Positions 36,540 to 50,878 of a stretch of DNA of 64,000 nucleotides are shown in pieces. The notes beneath the pieces are model-generated. The model worked only from the letters and a program-made list of their open reading frames with translations, made no database searches and was not told the origin of the DNA. How positions within the stretch are numbered: the first letter of the stretch is position 1; the number at the start of each line of letters is the position of its first letter. The stretch spans positions 2,599,001 through 2,663,000 of the forward strand of contig CM020502.1 of NCBI GenBank assembly GCA_009823395.1, given 5' to 3'. The DNA is from Thamnaconus septentrionalis (Eukaryota; Chordata; Actinopteri; Tetraodontiformes; Monacanthidae). The position numbers and the translations under genes are program-made.

Positions 36540-36960
36540 CGGCAGCGTTGAGCCGTCGTACACTGACGCCTGTTGTGTAACGGGCGATTCACCTCAGCTG
36601 AACTTGACGCATCTGGTTCATCGGCGGCGCAGTCTGCAAAGCTCCGCCGCGCCGTGCACCCGTTGAACCCAGCTGGATGGCCGCGCTGAGCGACGCGGTG
36701 ACGCGGGGGGAGAAAACAACTCCGTGCGCCAACTACCTCCGCCGAGCATTGAGAGGCTTCGAACGCGAATGATCGTCGCCGCCGCCGTCGTCGTGCCCTT
36801 TTGCTGACTTCGCATCTCGTTCGGGGGAGCAGCGCCCGAGAGATTTCTATATTAAGACGGAGCCGACTCGAGAGTTGGGACGAACCCAGAGGAAGAGACC
36901 ATTCAAGTTGAACGTGAGACCTGTCGGTGCGTAGTATCCCCCACACCCATTTCTCTATTA
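36540..36960 (+). promoter_or_regulatory. Isolated CpG-rich segment, possible promoter
   Basis: A GC- and CpG-rich island stands in AT-rich surroundings 12 kb upstream of wnt7b exon 1. It includes a TATATTAAG motif at about 36848 and a GAAC/GTGAGA donor-like site near 36913. A 210-codon open frame on the minus strand is arginine/serine-rich with no recognised domain and is not called as a gene. It could be an enhancer, an alternative promoter or a noncoding transcript start. Confidence 0.25.
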
Positions 36961-37099
36961 TGATTTTTTTTTTTTTTTTTGTAACGGTTCTTCTCTTTAT
37001 GTGCTCGCAGTTACGTAAAGTGCGTAAGCGCGAAAACAACGACGAACGAGGCTGGCGTTGTTGTCACTGCACGCTTTAGTTTACGGACGCATGTTGGCA

Positions 37100-39328
37100 T
37101 TTAGTTTCCCTCCACAGGCTGCAGCGTCGGTGGATGTTGACATTGTTATGATCCGCCATCCGTCAAGGGGCGCTGAACGTGCACTTTTTTCCCTGGCTAG
37201 GGGAGTAATTCCATTTTTACAGTTTACCATAATCGCCTGTAATTCTTATTTCAAGCCCCCCCACCCCCAACACACAGACACACAGAAAAACATCGCGCAG
37301 CCCCGTTTGACGTGAAGATAAAATGGTCGCCACACTGTAAATTCTCCCTCGCAAAGCAAAGAAAAGAGGTCGCCTTTTCTCGTGCCCTAGATTCCCCCCC
37401 TCCGTCGCACAGACGCATTATCTTTCCTTTTGTTGTCTCCGATGAAAACAAAGATAGTTAGCCCAGGGCACATCACGTCAGTCCAGGGGAAAACATCATT
37501 CTCTCCAAGTGGACAATTTGGAGGATGTCAGGAGGGGTTGAAGTATACACAACAGTGGCTTAATATTCACGATTAAAATGCAGCGTCACCAGAGCGAGTT
37601 CAACCTGAGAGGATCAGGATGGGAACATATGTCAACTATGCGGTTTCCCCTGATGTGTCACTGTGGTTTCCCTTTGAGAAGTCTTTCTTTTTTTTTGGAT
37701 GAAATTAATTCACTGAAACACGACAGGAGCAGCAACTTGACGTGTCTTTAATGGTTAAAAAGAAACCGCGGGAACCTCTCTGTGTCCCTTACTGAAGCGC
37801 TCTGGCCTTGTTTATCAAGTCCAAGACACGTAAACTTTTCTTTGAGAAGCAAGAGAGCTTGTGGCCATATTTACAGGTATGTGTGCATCTGCACATTCAG
37901 ATGAAAATATAGTTTTTTACAGTATATTACAGACGCAAAGTAAAAGTATTCTGTGAGTGAGGTTTGTGTTCAGTGCTGTCTTGATTTTCAACTATTCCCC
38001 TGTGTGGTTGCATATCTGGGATATCCAACTCTTCAAATGCCTTGTTTTTAGAAAAAACGTTTTTTTTTTTTTTTTTGGAAAGCCAAATGTAGTTTTTTGT
38101 CGTCAGTGTATGACATAGGCAGATTTTAATGAACCAGTGTCATTCTTGCTTGATCAGATTGTCACCACGCACGATGCAAGAAGCAAGATTTCACGTTTTT
38201 ATTTTTGTCAGGCTTTGTCAGATCACGACACAGACATATTTGTAACAGACGTCCATCTACCTGACCTTCTGCTCACCCCCTTTGACTGCAGCTGACCGTA
38301 CACACTCGGCCTTAGACGCCGTAATCACATTAAATCAAACTGAGCTGCCGTTTTCTACAGTTTTTAGGGCTCATTTGTTTTATTTCCTATTGTCGGGGCG
38401 TTGTGTGTGCCCGCCTATGTATTTTTTGCTTTGGGTTTGTTGTGTAAGATTTCTACAAAAACCTTGTGTTTGCTTTGGCCAACTGGCCAGGTAAGGTTGT
38501 GTTTGCAGAAATGATCCCGGCCTCTTTCTTTGTCTTGCCGTTTCTCTCAGCCTCGCTTTCTGAGGCGACGAGGGCTGAAATGTTAGCGGTAGCTCGGCGT
38601 TGTCTCGGCCTCGCTTGCAAAACATGGCGTTTTTATCAGACGTGTCAGTACCCAGAATGCACTGCCTTCGACCTGGGAATGCCACTGGCCCTGATATCGA
38701 GTGGAGGAACAGCACACGCAGGTGCTTCTCAGACAATAGAGCGGGGCACGTACGTGGCCGAGGGGTGAGTGTTTTTGTGATGGGGGCTCCGGGCTCAGTC
38801 TCAGAGAGGAGGAAGAGATTCAGATTCACTCAAATTTTCTCTCATTTGCTTGCAGAGCAGCTTCGTCCTCGCTCGCTCGCTCCCTCCCTCCTTTCCTCTT
38901 TCCTCCCTCCTCCCTCTCCCTCTCCCATGTCTCACGCAATTGATTGAAACCCTAAACGGTAAAATCAGGCTGTGCCCAATCCTGCCTGCTTTCCTTTTTT
39001 TTTTTTCTTTTTTTTTTGAACAGTTGATTGGATGCGTTGATGCTGTGCTGTGTTGTTTCCTAAAGGCCGTCTCAGGTCAACTGGGGCTGGAGGCAGCACA
39101 TTTTGGTGGGTGGGGGGGATGCACTTATTGCTTTAGCTGAGGCATGTGAGCAGACTTAAAAGTGATTTGTTGTTACTCGGGTCCCCTTCTGAAAAAGTGC
39201 ACGCCGCTGGTTTTTTAAAGTGTTTTTTGCGTGTCCTCGTCACGTCCTAATGTGCACAGATGGACGGTGCATTGACAGTAGGTGCAGTAGGCGTCTGCCA
39301 AAGAGTCCTTTTTTTCTGTGTGTGTTGG

Positions 39329-39362
<34 letters not shown>

Positions 39363-40998
39363 CGTGGTGTGACGAGGCCGGAGCTGCCAGCGTCCACCGC
39401 GTTCGGGTTCGGCGGCCTGGTCTCCCCTCTGCTGTTCCCAGCAAAAAAACATTTCATGTTTTAAATCTCAGCACATCTCAGTGCAGGGCATTTAAGTGCT
39501 TGACCTAATTTCTCTGGCAGCAAAGAATCCACTAGTCAAGGCCTTCCTCTGTGTGTGTTTGTCAGTGCGTGTGTGTGTGTGTGAGTGAGTGTTTCCTTCT
39601 TGCCTTTCTAACAGGAAGCTGATGTTGGATTCAACTGAGGACAGGGAAGAAGCTTTTTTTTCCCCCCTCTGTGAATCATTTGAGACGGAGAAAAAAGGGA
39701 CGGGCGAAAAAAAAAAACTTGATTCAGCCCTCGACAATCTGGCCTGCCCCTCTCTCTCCTCCTCCGTCCTCCTCTCCTCCGTTCCCATTTGTCCACCTGA
39801 TTGCTCCCCTTTGCTTTATTTCACAACGGTTAAAATAAATTCAAATCCTCCGACGCCAGACGCACGGCGACGTCAAGCAACGGATTCGAGCGTTCGCTTT
39901 ATTGGCAACGCTCGAGTTCTGCAAGTCGGCTAGAGGGGGGCGCCAAACAGCCAAAAAGAAGCAGGGCTGCGAGGGGAGCGGTGCGGTCTCTTCCGGTTCA
40001 CAGTCAATATGTGCAGGGCTGCACGAGGCCGCCTGCCTGTGTGTGTCGGAGACAACAACACACCACCTCCAATAGCCGTACAGTGCGGCTTATTAAATCC
40101 AATCAATCTAAAAGAGGACAAAGTCTTTGTGCTCTTGTGTACGAGCCAAAAAAAAAAAAAGTATGCTCGATTAAGCCTTTCGGAAGAGGACACAGACCTG
40201 TTCAAAATGAGCAAGGATTCCTCGTTTTTGGCAAAACGGCAGGAGAAAGAATCGAAGTGTGGCTGAATCCTCATCTGCCTACCTGAAAATGTGAACAATC
40301 TGTCTAGAGAGGCTTTGCCTGACACTAAAATCAAGCTGCAAAATATTTGGGCCACGTCGACTGTTGCAAGTGTAAATTGTTATCGTCAACAGTGATGAAA
40401 ATTTAGCCCGTGGATATTTTCCAGACATAAGAAAATATCACGAGCTCCTCAGACACCTGCTCAGCTCGTTTGCCGTGATGTTGGAGACGGACCCCTGGTT
40501 TACTCAGAGTAAATGTCCACGTGCCCCCCACACACACACACACACACACCCCCACACCCCCACACCCGCCCTGCCCGCAAGCTGCAGCAGCCCGCACTGC
40601 GGCGCCCATCACAGCGCCAACAAAACTCACGAAATTACCTTTCGGCGTTTAAAAATTCTCTCAATATTTGTCAGTCAAATAGACAAACACTCGGACCAAG
40701 TTGCTACTGAATAAAACATAAAAATGCAGCAGAACTTGCGAGCATAGAAAGATTCAATGAAAAATATGTGCGTGCGTGTGTCTGTGTGTTTGTGCGCCTC
40801 TGTATAATTCCAACGGCTGCCCTGCCCAAGTGCTGTCATTTGCAGTGAAGAAGCCTTAAACAGGAGCACCGTGCAGAAAGCCACGCTGTGTAAACACCAC
40901 ACGTTCTAATCGCCATGCATTGCACATATATTTGGACACATTAGACATAGACTTGCACCAGGTTGTTGTATTCCAGTTTTATGTATGATTTGAGCGCT

Positions 40999-41071
<73 letters not shown>

Positions 41072-41152
41072 TCTGGTGCAGGGCGAAGGAGGAAAGGAAA
41101 GGACCAGGAGCTGTGAGATGCCGGGTGACTGCAGGGCTGGTGAGTCCACAGC

Positions 41153-41197
<45 letters not shown>

Positions 41198-44100
41198 ACA
41201 AATGGTGCATCAGTCGGCAGACGCGTCGTTTGCTTCCCACGACAATTTAAAGCCATCGTATTCATAATTATTGTGAGGTATCACTTCATTTTATTTTATT
41301 TTATTTAGCAGAAATGTAAAGGGATCACTGCTTTTTTTTCCTCGTTATGCAGACCTTTGCTATCACTTCTTTAAACACCCCAGCTCAAAAATCACAATCC
41401 AATTCGCTAGAGAAAAAAAGATGAATTCCAGAAATTTTTCCAAAATAGGTGAAAGAACCAAATGTGCATCCTGCCATTAAAATGTGCATGAGGCCCAAGT
41501 TGCGTCAAAGCATAAATAAATCTAAAGCACTGTCATCCAAGACTGTTTTGTAGACCGTAATAAATTTGATGTGTTTTATGTAATGAAACGCAGTTTGTTT
41601 AGCAACATACGCAGAGGGATGCCTGCGATTATAATGATTGAAGAGAGATTTGAGGATTGATCATTTTGATTATGTCCCGGCAAACTGCCTTGAGGAAAAA
41701 GAAAAAACTGCCGTGCGTCATCTTCTTCCTTGATTTTGATCCTAACATCATTGCATTGTAGGGGAAATGGAACTGAGGCTTTTTTGAGGGCCAAGTCTTG
41801 GAAAATGTGTGCCATGAATTCATAAGTCAGCACACGGTCTTCAGTAGTTCTGACATTTGAAAACTGGAGATCGTGGGGGGACAGCTAATATAATCTGCAA
41901 CAACAGCCTCTGCCATATAAGGGCAAACTTGAGCACTGGGTGACAGTGAACTCTCAATACATATTGATTGCAACACTTAGCTGTATGCAATGGCCTGTCG
42001 CAGTGCGGAGATAAATAGGACAACGCTTGGTGTGCAATTTTTGGCTCGCACGTTGAGAAAAAACACACACCCATTCCCGTGGCGTTGTGGTTAAGAAAAT
42101 TATTGTGAAATATGATTTCTTTTGGAATTTCTCTTTGGAAATTAACGTTCGGGCCGGGCCATGAGACTTGTGCCCCTCTGCGTCCTCTCTCTGTCTTCTC
42201 TCTCTCACTGCCGGTCTGCACGAGGGCAGAGCTTCTGCACGCAGACTTAGGACCTGCTTTACTCAAATCAATTGCGATTGTGCACATTGTTTTAGTTTGC
42301 TCATGAAATACTGCATTACCACTCAAGAGAGGCTAATTTTCCTCTGGCTAAAGGAAATTTTTGAATTTTTTCAAAGTAGTTTGGATGCTTCCTTAAGTGC
42401 AGTTGCAAATTCATCACATTTTTCTTTTATGTATGCAGCATAAAGTATTTGTGGTAAGTGGTGACGTTTTAGATGTTTAATTTTGCTGAAGGGAACTTTG
42501 GCTTGTACAGTATTTTCCAGTAATATTAGTGCAATATAATATGTACAATATTAATTAAATGTACAATATCAATAATGTTGAATATCTCAGTCAGTATTTG
42601 GGATGCTAATTTTACGAGTAAATTGCAGCTTAACGTCTCAAAAATTAAGTGTTTATTTTTGATAATTGTTCTTTTCAACTTATTTGCAATTAAAGTTTTT
42701 TAAGCTGAAAAGCAAAAATAAAGGAGTTAAAAAAGGACCCAAAATTTAACAGTGCAGCACAATTTATATGAGAACTAGAAATATTATTACCAGCAGTAGC
42801 AAGGAAAGCACATTTTGCAGAAGGGAGTATCATATAAAGTAAAAATTACAACATAAAATAAAAGCATGAGTTACATCTAAAATCCATGGCGTTTGAAGCT
42901 GCCCAATTAATTCTTCTTAATAGCAAACTGCTAAAGCACTTCAACTAATTTATTAAATTCAGTTTTGCCCCTAAAACACTATAATCTCTGCTTGTCATGT
43001 TTATTTTTCCCAGTTACTTCCTGTGCCCTTCTCCCTGCAGTTTTAGCACAAAGGTGACCTCTGCAGGTGTCTCCTCACATCCAGCATGACCTGATACAGG
43101 ATGCAGGATCAGATTACTGTTCGTGCAAAGCCCGTCGGTGGAAATGAAACTAAAATCCCTCACTTGAGGAACTCCCCTTAATAGACGCACTTTAAAGGTG
43201 CCCGAAACCCCTCAGACTGAAAGTTTTGTACCCTATTCCTACCCTAAGTAGCATGAAAGTGAACAACAACATCAGCAACATGCATCATTAAATTATGCAA
43301 GACTAATACTTTTGTTGAAAAAATTAGAATAGTAATGATAATTATATATATTTAGTAATATTCTGTATTTGTAATCAACAACATGAGGAAAATCGTGGCT
43401 TGGCAAAACACATGCAAAACTACGAGTGTAACTGCAGATCAGGCAACACTGGGATCCAACAGGAAATTTGTTAATCTACACATTCCAGTGGGTACTCCTG
43501 ACCTTGAAAGACTCTGACTTTGTTGATTGGCTTAACAAAGGCGTCAGTGGATTGACAATGAACTCCTTAAACCCCATGTCAGCGGCAGCAGCAGCAGCAA
43601 CAATAGGTGTTTTATAATGCAGGGAAATGAATACAATCGCAGAAAATACATCAGGATTGGACATCTTAGATTTTTATGTGAGATTTATTTCAAAGCACTG
43701 ATTAGAACGTGCAGAGCTACTGAGTATTATCAGAAGTTAATTAAAAAATGTCAACTGTATGTCCTTTAAATGCAGTTAAAGGTCCAGTGTGGAAAATGTA
43801 TTTGATTATCTTGTTGTAAGAGCACATAACAAATACACAATGAACAAATAAACTATCCTAAAACTGTGTGCGTGTGTGTTTGTGCACGCACACGCGCACA
43901 CACACACACACACATATTTGTGTCATATTACGCTCATGTTATTACTGGTGATCTAAACGCTGCCTGCTTTATTCAGATTACGTCATATTTGCTGATGAGG
44001 TTTCGTAAAAACATCTTTCCTGTGACATCAGGCAACTCAAGTGGCCTCGTGTTCTGGGCCACAATAAAAAAAATATGACATAAACATGACAACCTTCTCA

Positions 44101-44821
44101 AAAAGGGACCCGCTCCCCTCTTGGAAATGTAAATTCTCGTTCTTGCTGAACAGAAACACTGCAGTGCCCATTTCTCTGTTATCATAAACGAGCAAACGAT
44201 AATGACGACAGATATGCATATCTCTCCTCGAAAGATTGAACTTTGTGCCACTTCACGTGGACCGCGAAGCTCCGTTCTGCCATCAAGTGGGTTCTCTGTA
44301 GCCAGTGAAATAAGGGACAGAGAGCGATCCAGTCCCAGACAGCAGCTCTCAACCCAGTTCAATAGTCGCAGGAACAAAAGCCCTCATTGAGGGAAACGCT
44401 GGCCCTCTCTTATTCAGCAGGGAGAATCCTAGTTTTTTGGTGGAGAGAAGCATAAAATGATGCTGGTTGTGGAGGGTCCACGCATCCAATGGCTGGTGAG
44501 CAAGAATATAAACACGTTGATGTCTATCAGAAGCAGTTAAAGGCAAAACTGCCCATTGTAATATAAACCTAGCGACAGTGGCTGGCAAAGGGCAGTAATG
44601 GGAAAGTTCAAGGCCTGATAAGTACTGACATGCTGTGAGTAATACAATTAAAATGGAATAAATAATAACAATATTAAAAGCAGTTATAAACATGAAAAGT
44701 TATTTGTCTTTTGTCCTATTAGAGACCATTAGAGAGTTATGGTGACATCTTTCCTCACTTGTGACAATAAACCAAAAGTTTATTAGACCAACCACCAATG
44801 TTTCATTCTCTCTCTGTGTGC

Positions 44822-44871
<50 letters not shown>

Positions 44872-45001
44872 GTGTGTGTGTGTGGTTAAGGGGGGCAGGG
44901 GTGTATTCTCTCTGATAGTATCCGTCAGGCCTAGGCAAGATGGTGCTGTTCAGGATTGAAATGAGTGCAATTGAGGCTCTTGCTAGTTATAATGACATAG
45001 A

Positions 45002-45042
<41 letters not shown>

Positions 45043-46070
45043 TTTGCTACTCATTGCCAGGTTTATAATCATAGCGCAATGCTCTTGGCTGTTGCTGAAT
45101 GCCCACCTTATTTATTTATTATTATCTCAGATAGTGGACTCTGTACCTCAGAAGTGAAAAAAAGTTTATGGCTGTTGTAAAAACAACAACACTGACACTG
45201 ACACTTTGATCTACCGACACATTGCCTTCCCTTTGACTTTGGTTGAAATGGAAGTGCAGGAGGAAGTCAGGCGGTCCGAAGGAATCTGGGTCAAAGTGCA
45301 ATTCAGGTGCAATTCAAGGTGTCTGCAGGGCAGGTCAGGTGATCGGAGGTTTGGGTGTCACAGGTGCGGGCGTCACGACACGACGCAGGGCAGCGTTCGC
45401 CTTTATTTGCTCACTCCGCGTGGGGAGAAGTGGGATGAGACAAGTGTAAAAAGTGATTTCATTTCATCACATTGAATATATATATAGGAGGAGTGTTTTA
45501 GGAAAGTATTGATTGAATAGCTGAGATGCTTTTATAAGACGTGTCATGACTGGTAGTCGTCCTCTCACCTCCCAACTCGTCCTCGCCCTTCCATATAAAA
45601 CCATAAAACCCTAGCAGAGGATTCAGGGGAGGTTTTCGAGAGGCACCGTGCCTCTGATCAGGTGTGGTCCAGATGTGCTGGCGAAAATATTTCCTGGGCG
45701 CCTTCTAATCTTCTGTTTGGTGGTGAAGAATTGGAGAAAAAAAAAAACCCTATGCACACTTCTAATATGGTCTGAACGTTTTTTTTATTTTCTTTATTTT
45801 TTTTAATTATTATTAAAAGGTCACCACCCGTTTTTATCAATTGAGTTCTTATTGCGTTGGCCACTTGGATGCGGTCTTTATGTATTTTTACAGCCCCCTC
45901 CAAAAAAACAAAAAAAAAATCTCCCCTGCAATTCTGCAAATTCTGTTTACAAGCAGCAGAGTTTTGTTTTTGTGGCTGAGTTAACTTAGTTGCAGCTGGA
46001 TCATGCAAGTCACATGGTTTAAATACTTGCGTCTCTCAAATGTGTTTAATCCTGATTATCAACCAGTATG
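37100..46070. other. Gene-free stretch with many dinucleotide repeats
   Basis: No exon was recognised. (TG)n tracts occur at 39331-39361, 41001-41067, 41155-41195 and 44814-44884, with (ATT)n at 45001-45039. The remainder is AT-rich and of moderate complexity. Confidence 0.55.
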
Positions 46071-46081
46071 TTGGTTTAGAC

Positions 46082-46412
46082 CAGACATGGGCAAAGTATG
46101 GCCCGAGGGCCATATACGGCCCGTTAAGCTTTTTAATTCGGCCTGCCGAACTTGAAAAATTATATTGACAGTAAGTAAGTCATAAAATAGCTGTATTTCA
46201 TCCAGTTTTCAGTGTTTTAAGAGTCATTTTAATAAAGAGCTAGATACAATGGGGCTTCAAAGACACATTCTGTTGTAACACTTTTGTTCCTTTTTAAATA
46301 GAAATTAAAGCACATGTCATTTCCTATTATATGTGGAAATGGCGTGTTTTGGTGGGTCACCAAAACACTCATCCATCTGCTCCAGCTCCGGCCTCTCTGT
46401 CAAGTTTTAGAC
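46082..46412 (-). mobile_element. Nonautonomous hAT-like DNA transposon, copy 2 (truncated)
   Basis: The left end CAGACATGGGCAAAGTATGGCCC is the inverted form of the end seen in copies 1 and 3. Internal sequence (GGGGCTTCAAAGACACATT, then GGTGGGTCACCAAAACACTC) matches both in reverse complement. About 50 bp of the far end, including that terminal repeat, are missing or unrecognisable. Confidence 0.6.
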
Positions 46413-46500
46413 CAGCCAGAATAAAACTGTGCCGCAGCAGCTACAAGAATCCATCTCTCTGTCTCAGACGGAGGGATCTGGTGTGTATGTGTGTGTGTCT

Positions 46501-46508
46501 GTGCGTGC

Positions 46509-46555
<47 letters not shown>
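46501..46555 (+). repeat. (TG)n microsatellite
   Basis: A run of about 25 GT/TG units with GTGC interruptions at its left end. Confidence 0.95.
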
Positions 46556-46558
<3 letters not shown>

Positions 46559-47609
46559 CGTGGTGGCTATCCCCACTCCACAGAGTGCACGGCCACTGCT
46601 GCATTGTGGCCCCGGGGCCTCATTTGAATGGACCTTTAGTATTTTGTGTGAACAAGTCAGCGCCATTTGCATTTGTTCCAGTCACAAAGGTTTAACAGGT
46701 CAATAGGGACTCCCTGGCAGAAAACTAACACACTAGGGGAACTTCACTACCCCCCTTCCCCACACACACACACACACCCTCTCCTCTCCCTCCCTCACGT
46801 CTGCTGCAGCGCCGTGGTCGTCAACCCCAAATATTCGGCCCATACACACGTGAGTAAATCTGCTTTTGGCCTCGGAAGGGTGGGCGGGGGGGGTTCTCGG
46901 TGGGTGAGGAGGGGGAAAGCAACGCCCACAAAAATTTGATTAACCGACAACTTATAGCAGCAGGCCATTATTTTGTGTCTGTGTGCTTAAAGAAAGGGCA
47001 GAGACTTGCGCGCGCACACAGATACACAAAAAGGGACAGACACGCAATTGTGTGTCTGCAGGCCTGCACAGTTTCAGGTCTCCAGGCCAAAGTTACACTC
47101 GTTAAAATTTCAAGCCTGGTGTAGAACAGCGCACGGCGACACGCGGGAAGGTAATTGCACCTCACCAGACACTGGCGGCGACTGAATCTCCATTGTGCTC
47201 TGAAGGAACCATGTGACACTCTGGCTAATCAGATAATTCTGAAAAGCATTGTTTTTAAGCGACGAGTGAGCGCTTTTGTAAGAAGCAGAGAGCTTTGAGC
47301 GCGAGGTCGAGAGTAAACCTTCAATGAAAAGCCACCTTTCGATTAGGCGCAGTTTGTTTCGATAGCGCGTGGCCGCCAATCCGACAGAGAGCGTTTCGGA
47401 ATCTGATAATGCTTTTGGAAAAACTGGAACGCTAGGCAAAAGTACCGCCGCTCTCTGCTCAAGTGCTTTTAGCCAAACCATTTAATTCAGTATCATTCCT
47501 GGCATTTTTATGCAGGTGTCTTTTTTTTAAGAGATTGTCATTTTCGTGGTGTGGGTTTTTTTTGGGTTGGGGAATTGGGGTGGGGGTTAAGAAGAAAGCA
47601 AAATTTCTA

Positions 47610-47712
47610 TTTTTGAAGAATATAACTTGGCTCTATTGTCACTGTGCACTTTTTACACACAAATGTAAAGTGCGTTACAAATAAAATCTATTATTATTAT
47701 TATTATTAATAA
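47610..47712 (+). mobile_element. Probable 3' tail of a truncated LINE or SINE
   Basis: GTAAAGTGCGTTACAAATAAAATC followed by (TAT)n is a tail form common to fish retroposons with a TTA/ATT 3' microsatellite. Only about 100 bp are recognisable. Confidence 0.4.
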
Positions 47713-48887
47713 TAATTGTATGCCTTACCATAATTGTCAGCTTTGATGCTTCAAAGTGCATAAAAGTCTGTCACAAAATAATTCCGGCCGCGATGTTTGT
47801 TTTCGTTTCGTCACTACGCACATGTCAATCATCAACTTGCTTTATGTTCTAAGTGCAGCCTGCTTCCAGACATTATCTTGTGTCTGAGCGGCTGCCTCCT
47901 GGAAGCAGGTGGGCCACTAAAGGGTCCCACACACACACACACACACACACACACCGCCTCCCTGTAACTGCCAACTCCATCACAATAAATATTGTGTAAA
48001 ACTATAATGCGCTAAAAAACAAATCAGCTGCCCAGTTGCCAGATGTGTCCCCTTAAATCCTCATTGGGTTCGTTTAGTAGTCTATTTTTTTTTCCTATCA
48101 TGGTTTAACATTGCGTCGACCGTCAGAGCTTCTCTCTTTGCGAGGACCTCTATATCGGCCGTGTCGGGGAAAGTGGGGCTCTGGCTGGAAGTGGCTCCCC
48201 TGCCGTGCCCGGTGACTGCGACCTCGGGGTCATAGGCTCACTTTTAGATTAGATTAGAGCACATTCAGCGTTATCGGTGTTGCGCACGCACACATACTGC
48301 ACGCCGACAAAAACCCAGTTTGGCACCCAACCAGAAGCGCAATAAAACGGCAAGTGCGGGATATATAGTGTGTGCAGTAGAGATGGTACGCATAGGATGA
48401 GGGCGGGGCGATGGGTGTTACACAGAGGTTGGTATATTATTGGGTATGCCAGGAATATGGCATACAGACGGGAGTGCTATGGACATGATGTACAGAGATA
48501 AGAGGCGCTATAAAAAGTAATAGGTGGATGGACGTGTGCATAGTAAAGAGATCTCCAGTGTTGGCGGATGCATTTTAGCGCGGGCCCTCCACATTGTAGG
48601 AATGAACCGTTTTCAAGGTCAAGGTCTCTGTGCGATCAGAAAACAGGCGCAGCGGCTCAAGTTTCCTTCCGTCCGCATCACCCAGGGGGGCCCGCCCGTT
48701 CATTTTGCAATTCCCTTGCAAATGCACATTTTCGAGGGCGGCGCGTGTTTTCGGAAGGTGGCAAAACGTTGTACGTAGAACCGTGGAAAATTTGCCCGGT
48801 AAGAAAAAAAAGAAAAAGAAAAGTGGGACAAAAAAAGTGCTCAGAATATTGAATTCTTGTCTGTTTTTTGCCACCCTCGTTCTAGCT

Positions 48888-49220
48888 CAGGGGTGAGCAA
48901 ACTTTTTGACTGCCACAATGGGTTCTAAAATTCGACAGAGGGGCCGGGCAGGAGCAGATGGGTGGAGTGTTTTGGTGATCCAGGAAAAAATATATCATGG
49001 GATATGTAGAAATGTGCTTTCATGTCAATTTAAAACGAACAAAGCATTACGACAAAATGTCTGTTTTTTAAGCCCCACTGTATTTAACTCTTTATTAAGA
49101 TGGCTATTAAAGCACTGAAAACTTACTTACTGTTAATATCATTTCTTCAAGTTTGGCAGGCCGGTTTAAAAAGCTTAACGGGCCGCTGATGGGCCCCTGG
49201 TCATAGTTTGCCCATGCCCC
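48888..49220 (+). mobile_element. Nonautonomous hAT-like DNA transposon, copy 3
   Basis: It runs from CAGGGGTGAGCAAACT to AGTTTGCCCATGCCCC, near-perfect terminal inverted repeats of about 15 bp. The interior shares GGAGTGTTTTGGTGA, TTTAAAAAGCTTAACGGGCCG and other blocks with copy 1. Flanks TTCTAGCT and TTCCTAGA are only roughly alike, so the 8-bp duplication is unproven. Confidence 0.65.
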
Positions 49221-49865
49221 TTCCTAGACTGCGTGTAAACGCCTCGTGCTCGGGGAACTCCGCCATCACACGCAGCAATTGCGTTATAAATATCAATATC
49301 GATGGTGCGTGTGGTACCGTGTGACTACACAGGCGTCGTCAAAACCAACCAGTGAGACCGAGGCTTTTACATCAGCTGGTGTCAGGTGGTGTCGGAGAGC
49401 GACCACACTTAAGGGGCACAGAATGTAGCGTTAAGCGGCAGAGCCGAGCTGGGGAGGCGCCCTCGCAGTTTACGCCCGTCTGAATCCCCCATTTTCAGGC
49501 TCTACCCGTCCGCCTTCCTGCTCGAGCTTTCACTGCGTTCGGGGGAGACACGCATGTCCCGCCATTCGGTCTCCGGCTCCATTGTCTTTTTTAGCAGAAC
49601 TGCGCCACCCTCGAGAGACTGGGAGAGGGAGAGGAGAGAGAGAGAGAGGGACCCAGCGTCAGGTGCTACAAGCTGCTAGCTAGGCCCGCAGCCAGGCCCC
49701 GGAGAGCCAGACCTGGCAGCTCGGAGGCTGCGACGTGTGAAACGCTGCACACAAAGGAGCCCGCTCCATCTGTATGCACCCTACATAGGCAGGCTTTTGT
49801 TGCCGCCCGACAGGCACATGACTGCTAGCATCTTAACCCCTCAGCGCCGGCGTCCCTTTCCCTCC

Positions 49866-49868
<3 letters not shown>

Positions 49869-49932
<64 letters not shown>
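49869..49932 (+). repeat. (CT)n microsatellite
   Basis: About 31 CT units in a GC-rich 500-bp surround that also contains a (GA)n tract near 49636-49650. Confidence 0.95.
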
Positions 49933-49937
<5 letters not shown>

Positions 49938-50842
49938 ACTTGCTCGCTCGCTCGCTTGCCGGAGTGCACGACTCAGCAGCAGAGACTGCAGTGAGTTAAC
50001 GCTCAGAGGAAAATGAAGGGAAAAAAAAACACTGAAAAAACAAAACAAAACTGGATTTAAAGTCAGAGGTAGTGGTTCTCTATCTTTCGTGGAGCCTCAC
50101 TTCTCTGTAACTTTATCACAGTTCTGCATTCTGTCTGTTCTCATTTATTAGTCAAGTACAAAAAAGAGTAATTCATTGAGGAATATGACCATTTTTTTAT
50201 AATGTATAATCTGGTTGGGTGAGTATATAAAGGAAAAAATAAACAATTTTACATTGTTTCCTTCAAACATGCCAAAGTATACCACATAAATATTGCACTG
50301 TTATAGATTTAGAAAATAACACTAGCTCTATATTAAAGCTTCTTCTTCTACAACTTTTTTTTTTTTTTTTTTAACATTTCTCTCAGGCCTTGCTGTATTT
50401 GCTTCATTTTGCGCCAAAGATTTACAGAGGCGTGATAAAATGGGACTTTGGAGTCCCTCCGGGAGAGATGAGTGCAAAAATCCAATTAAAAAATAAATCG
50501 CCAGCATCGAGACCCGCCAGTGTTTGCACAGATGCGAGACACTCTGTCCTATTAGTGGCTGTCGTTTTTCGATATTTAAGGCGCCACGTGGACAGGCTAG
50601 GCGAGACATGCACGCACGCACACATACACACACACGCATACACACACATCCATTAGCTGCACGCCCCGTTAGACACTAGAACGTTTACAAAAATTCCAAA
50701 TTCATCAAAATCTCTGCTGTAAATGAATAAATACATTTCAGCCAGATACAATTGTGTTCCTGATGTTTCTGCAAGCACATACAAATCAGGTGTGCACCCT
50801 GACTATAATATGTGTGCAGACTCGTGCTCGATTTTAAAATCC

Positions 50843-50878
<36 letters not shown>

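Noticed and set aside
36407..37039. 210-codon open frame on the - strand
   Set aside because: Basic, Ser/Arg-rich and Phe/Lys homopolymeric ends; follows CpG-rich composition with no domain and no splice context.
41001..41195. Cys-Val and Thr-His repeat open frames
   Set aside because: Translations of (TG)n/(CA)n microsatellites; the same holds for similar frames at 6200-6480, 34300-34590, 46490-46600 and 61280-61500.
46074..46412. Apparent target duplication GTTTAGAC/TTTTAGAC around hAT-like copy 2
   Set aside because: The right-hand copy aligns with internal element sequence of copy 3, so the match is coincidental.
50064..50085. let-7-like string GAGGTAGTGG
   Set aside because: It departs from the let-7 mature sequence after the seed and no hairpin partner is visible. 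No let-7 mature sequence was seen elsewhere by eye on either strand.
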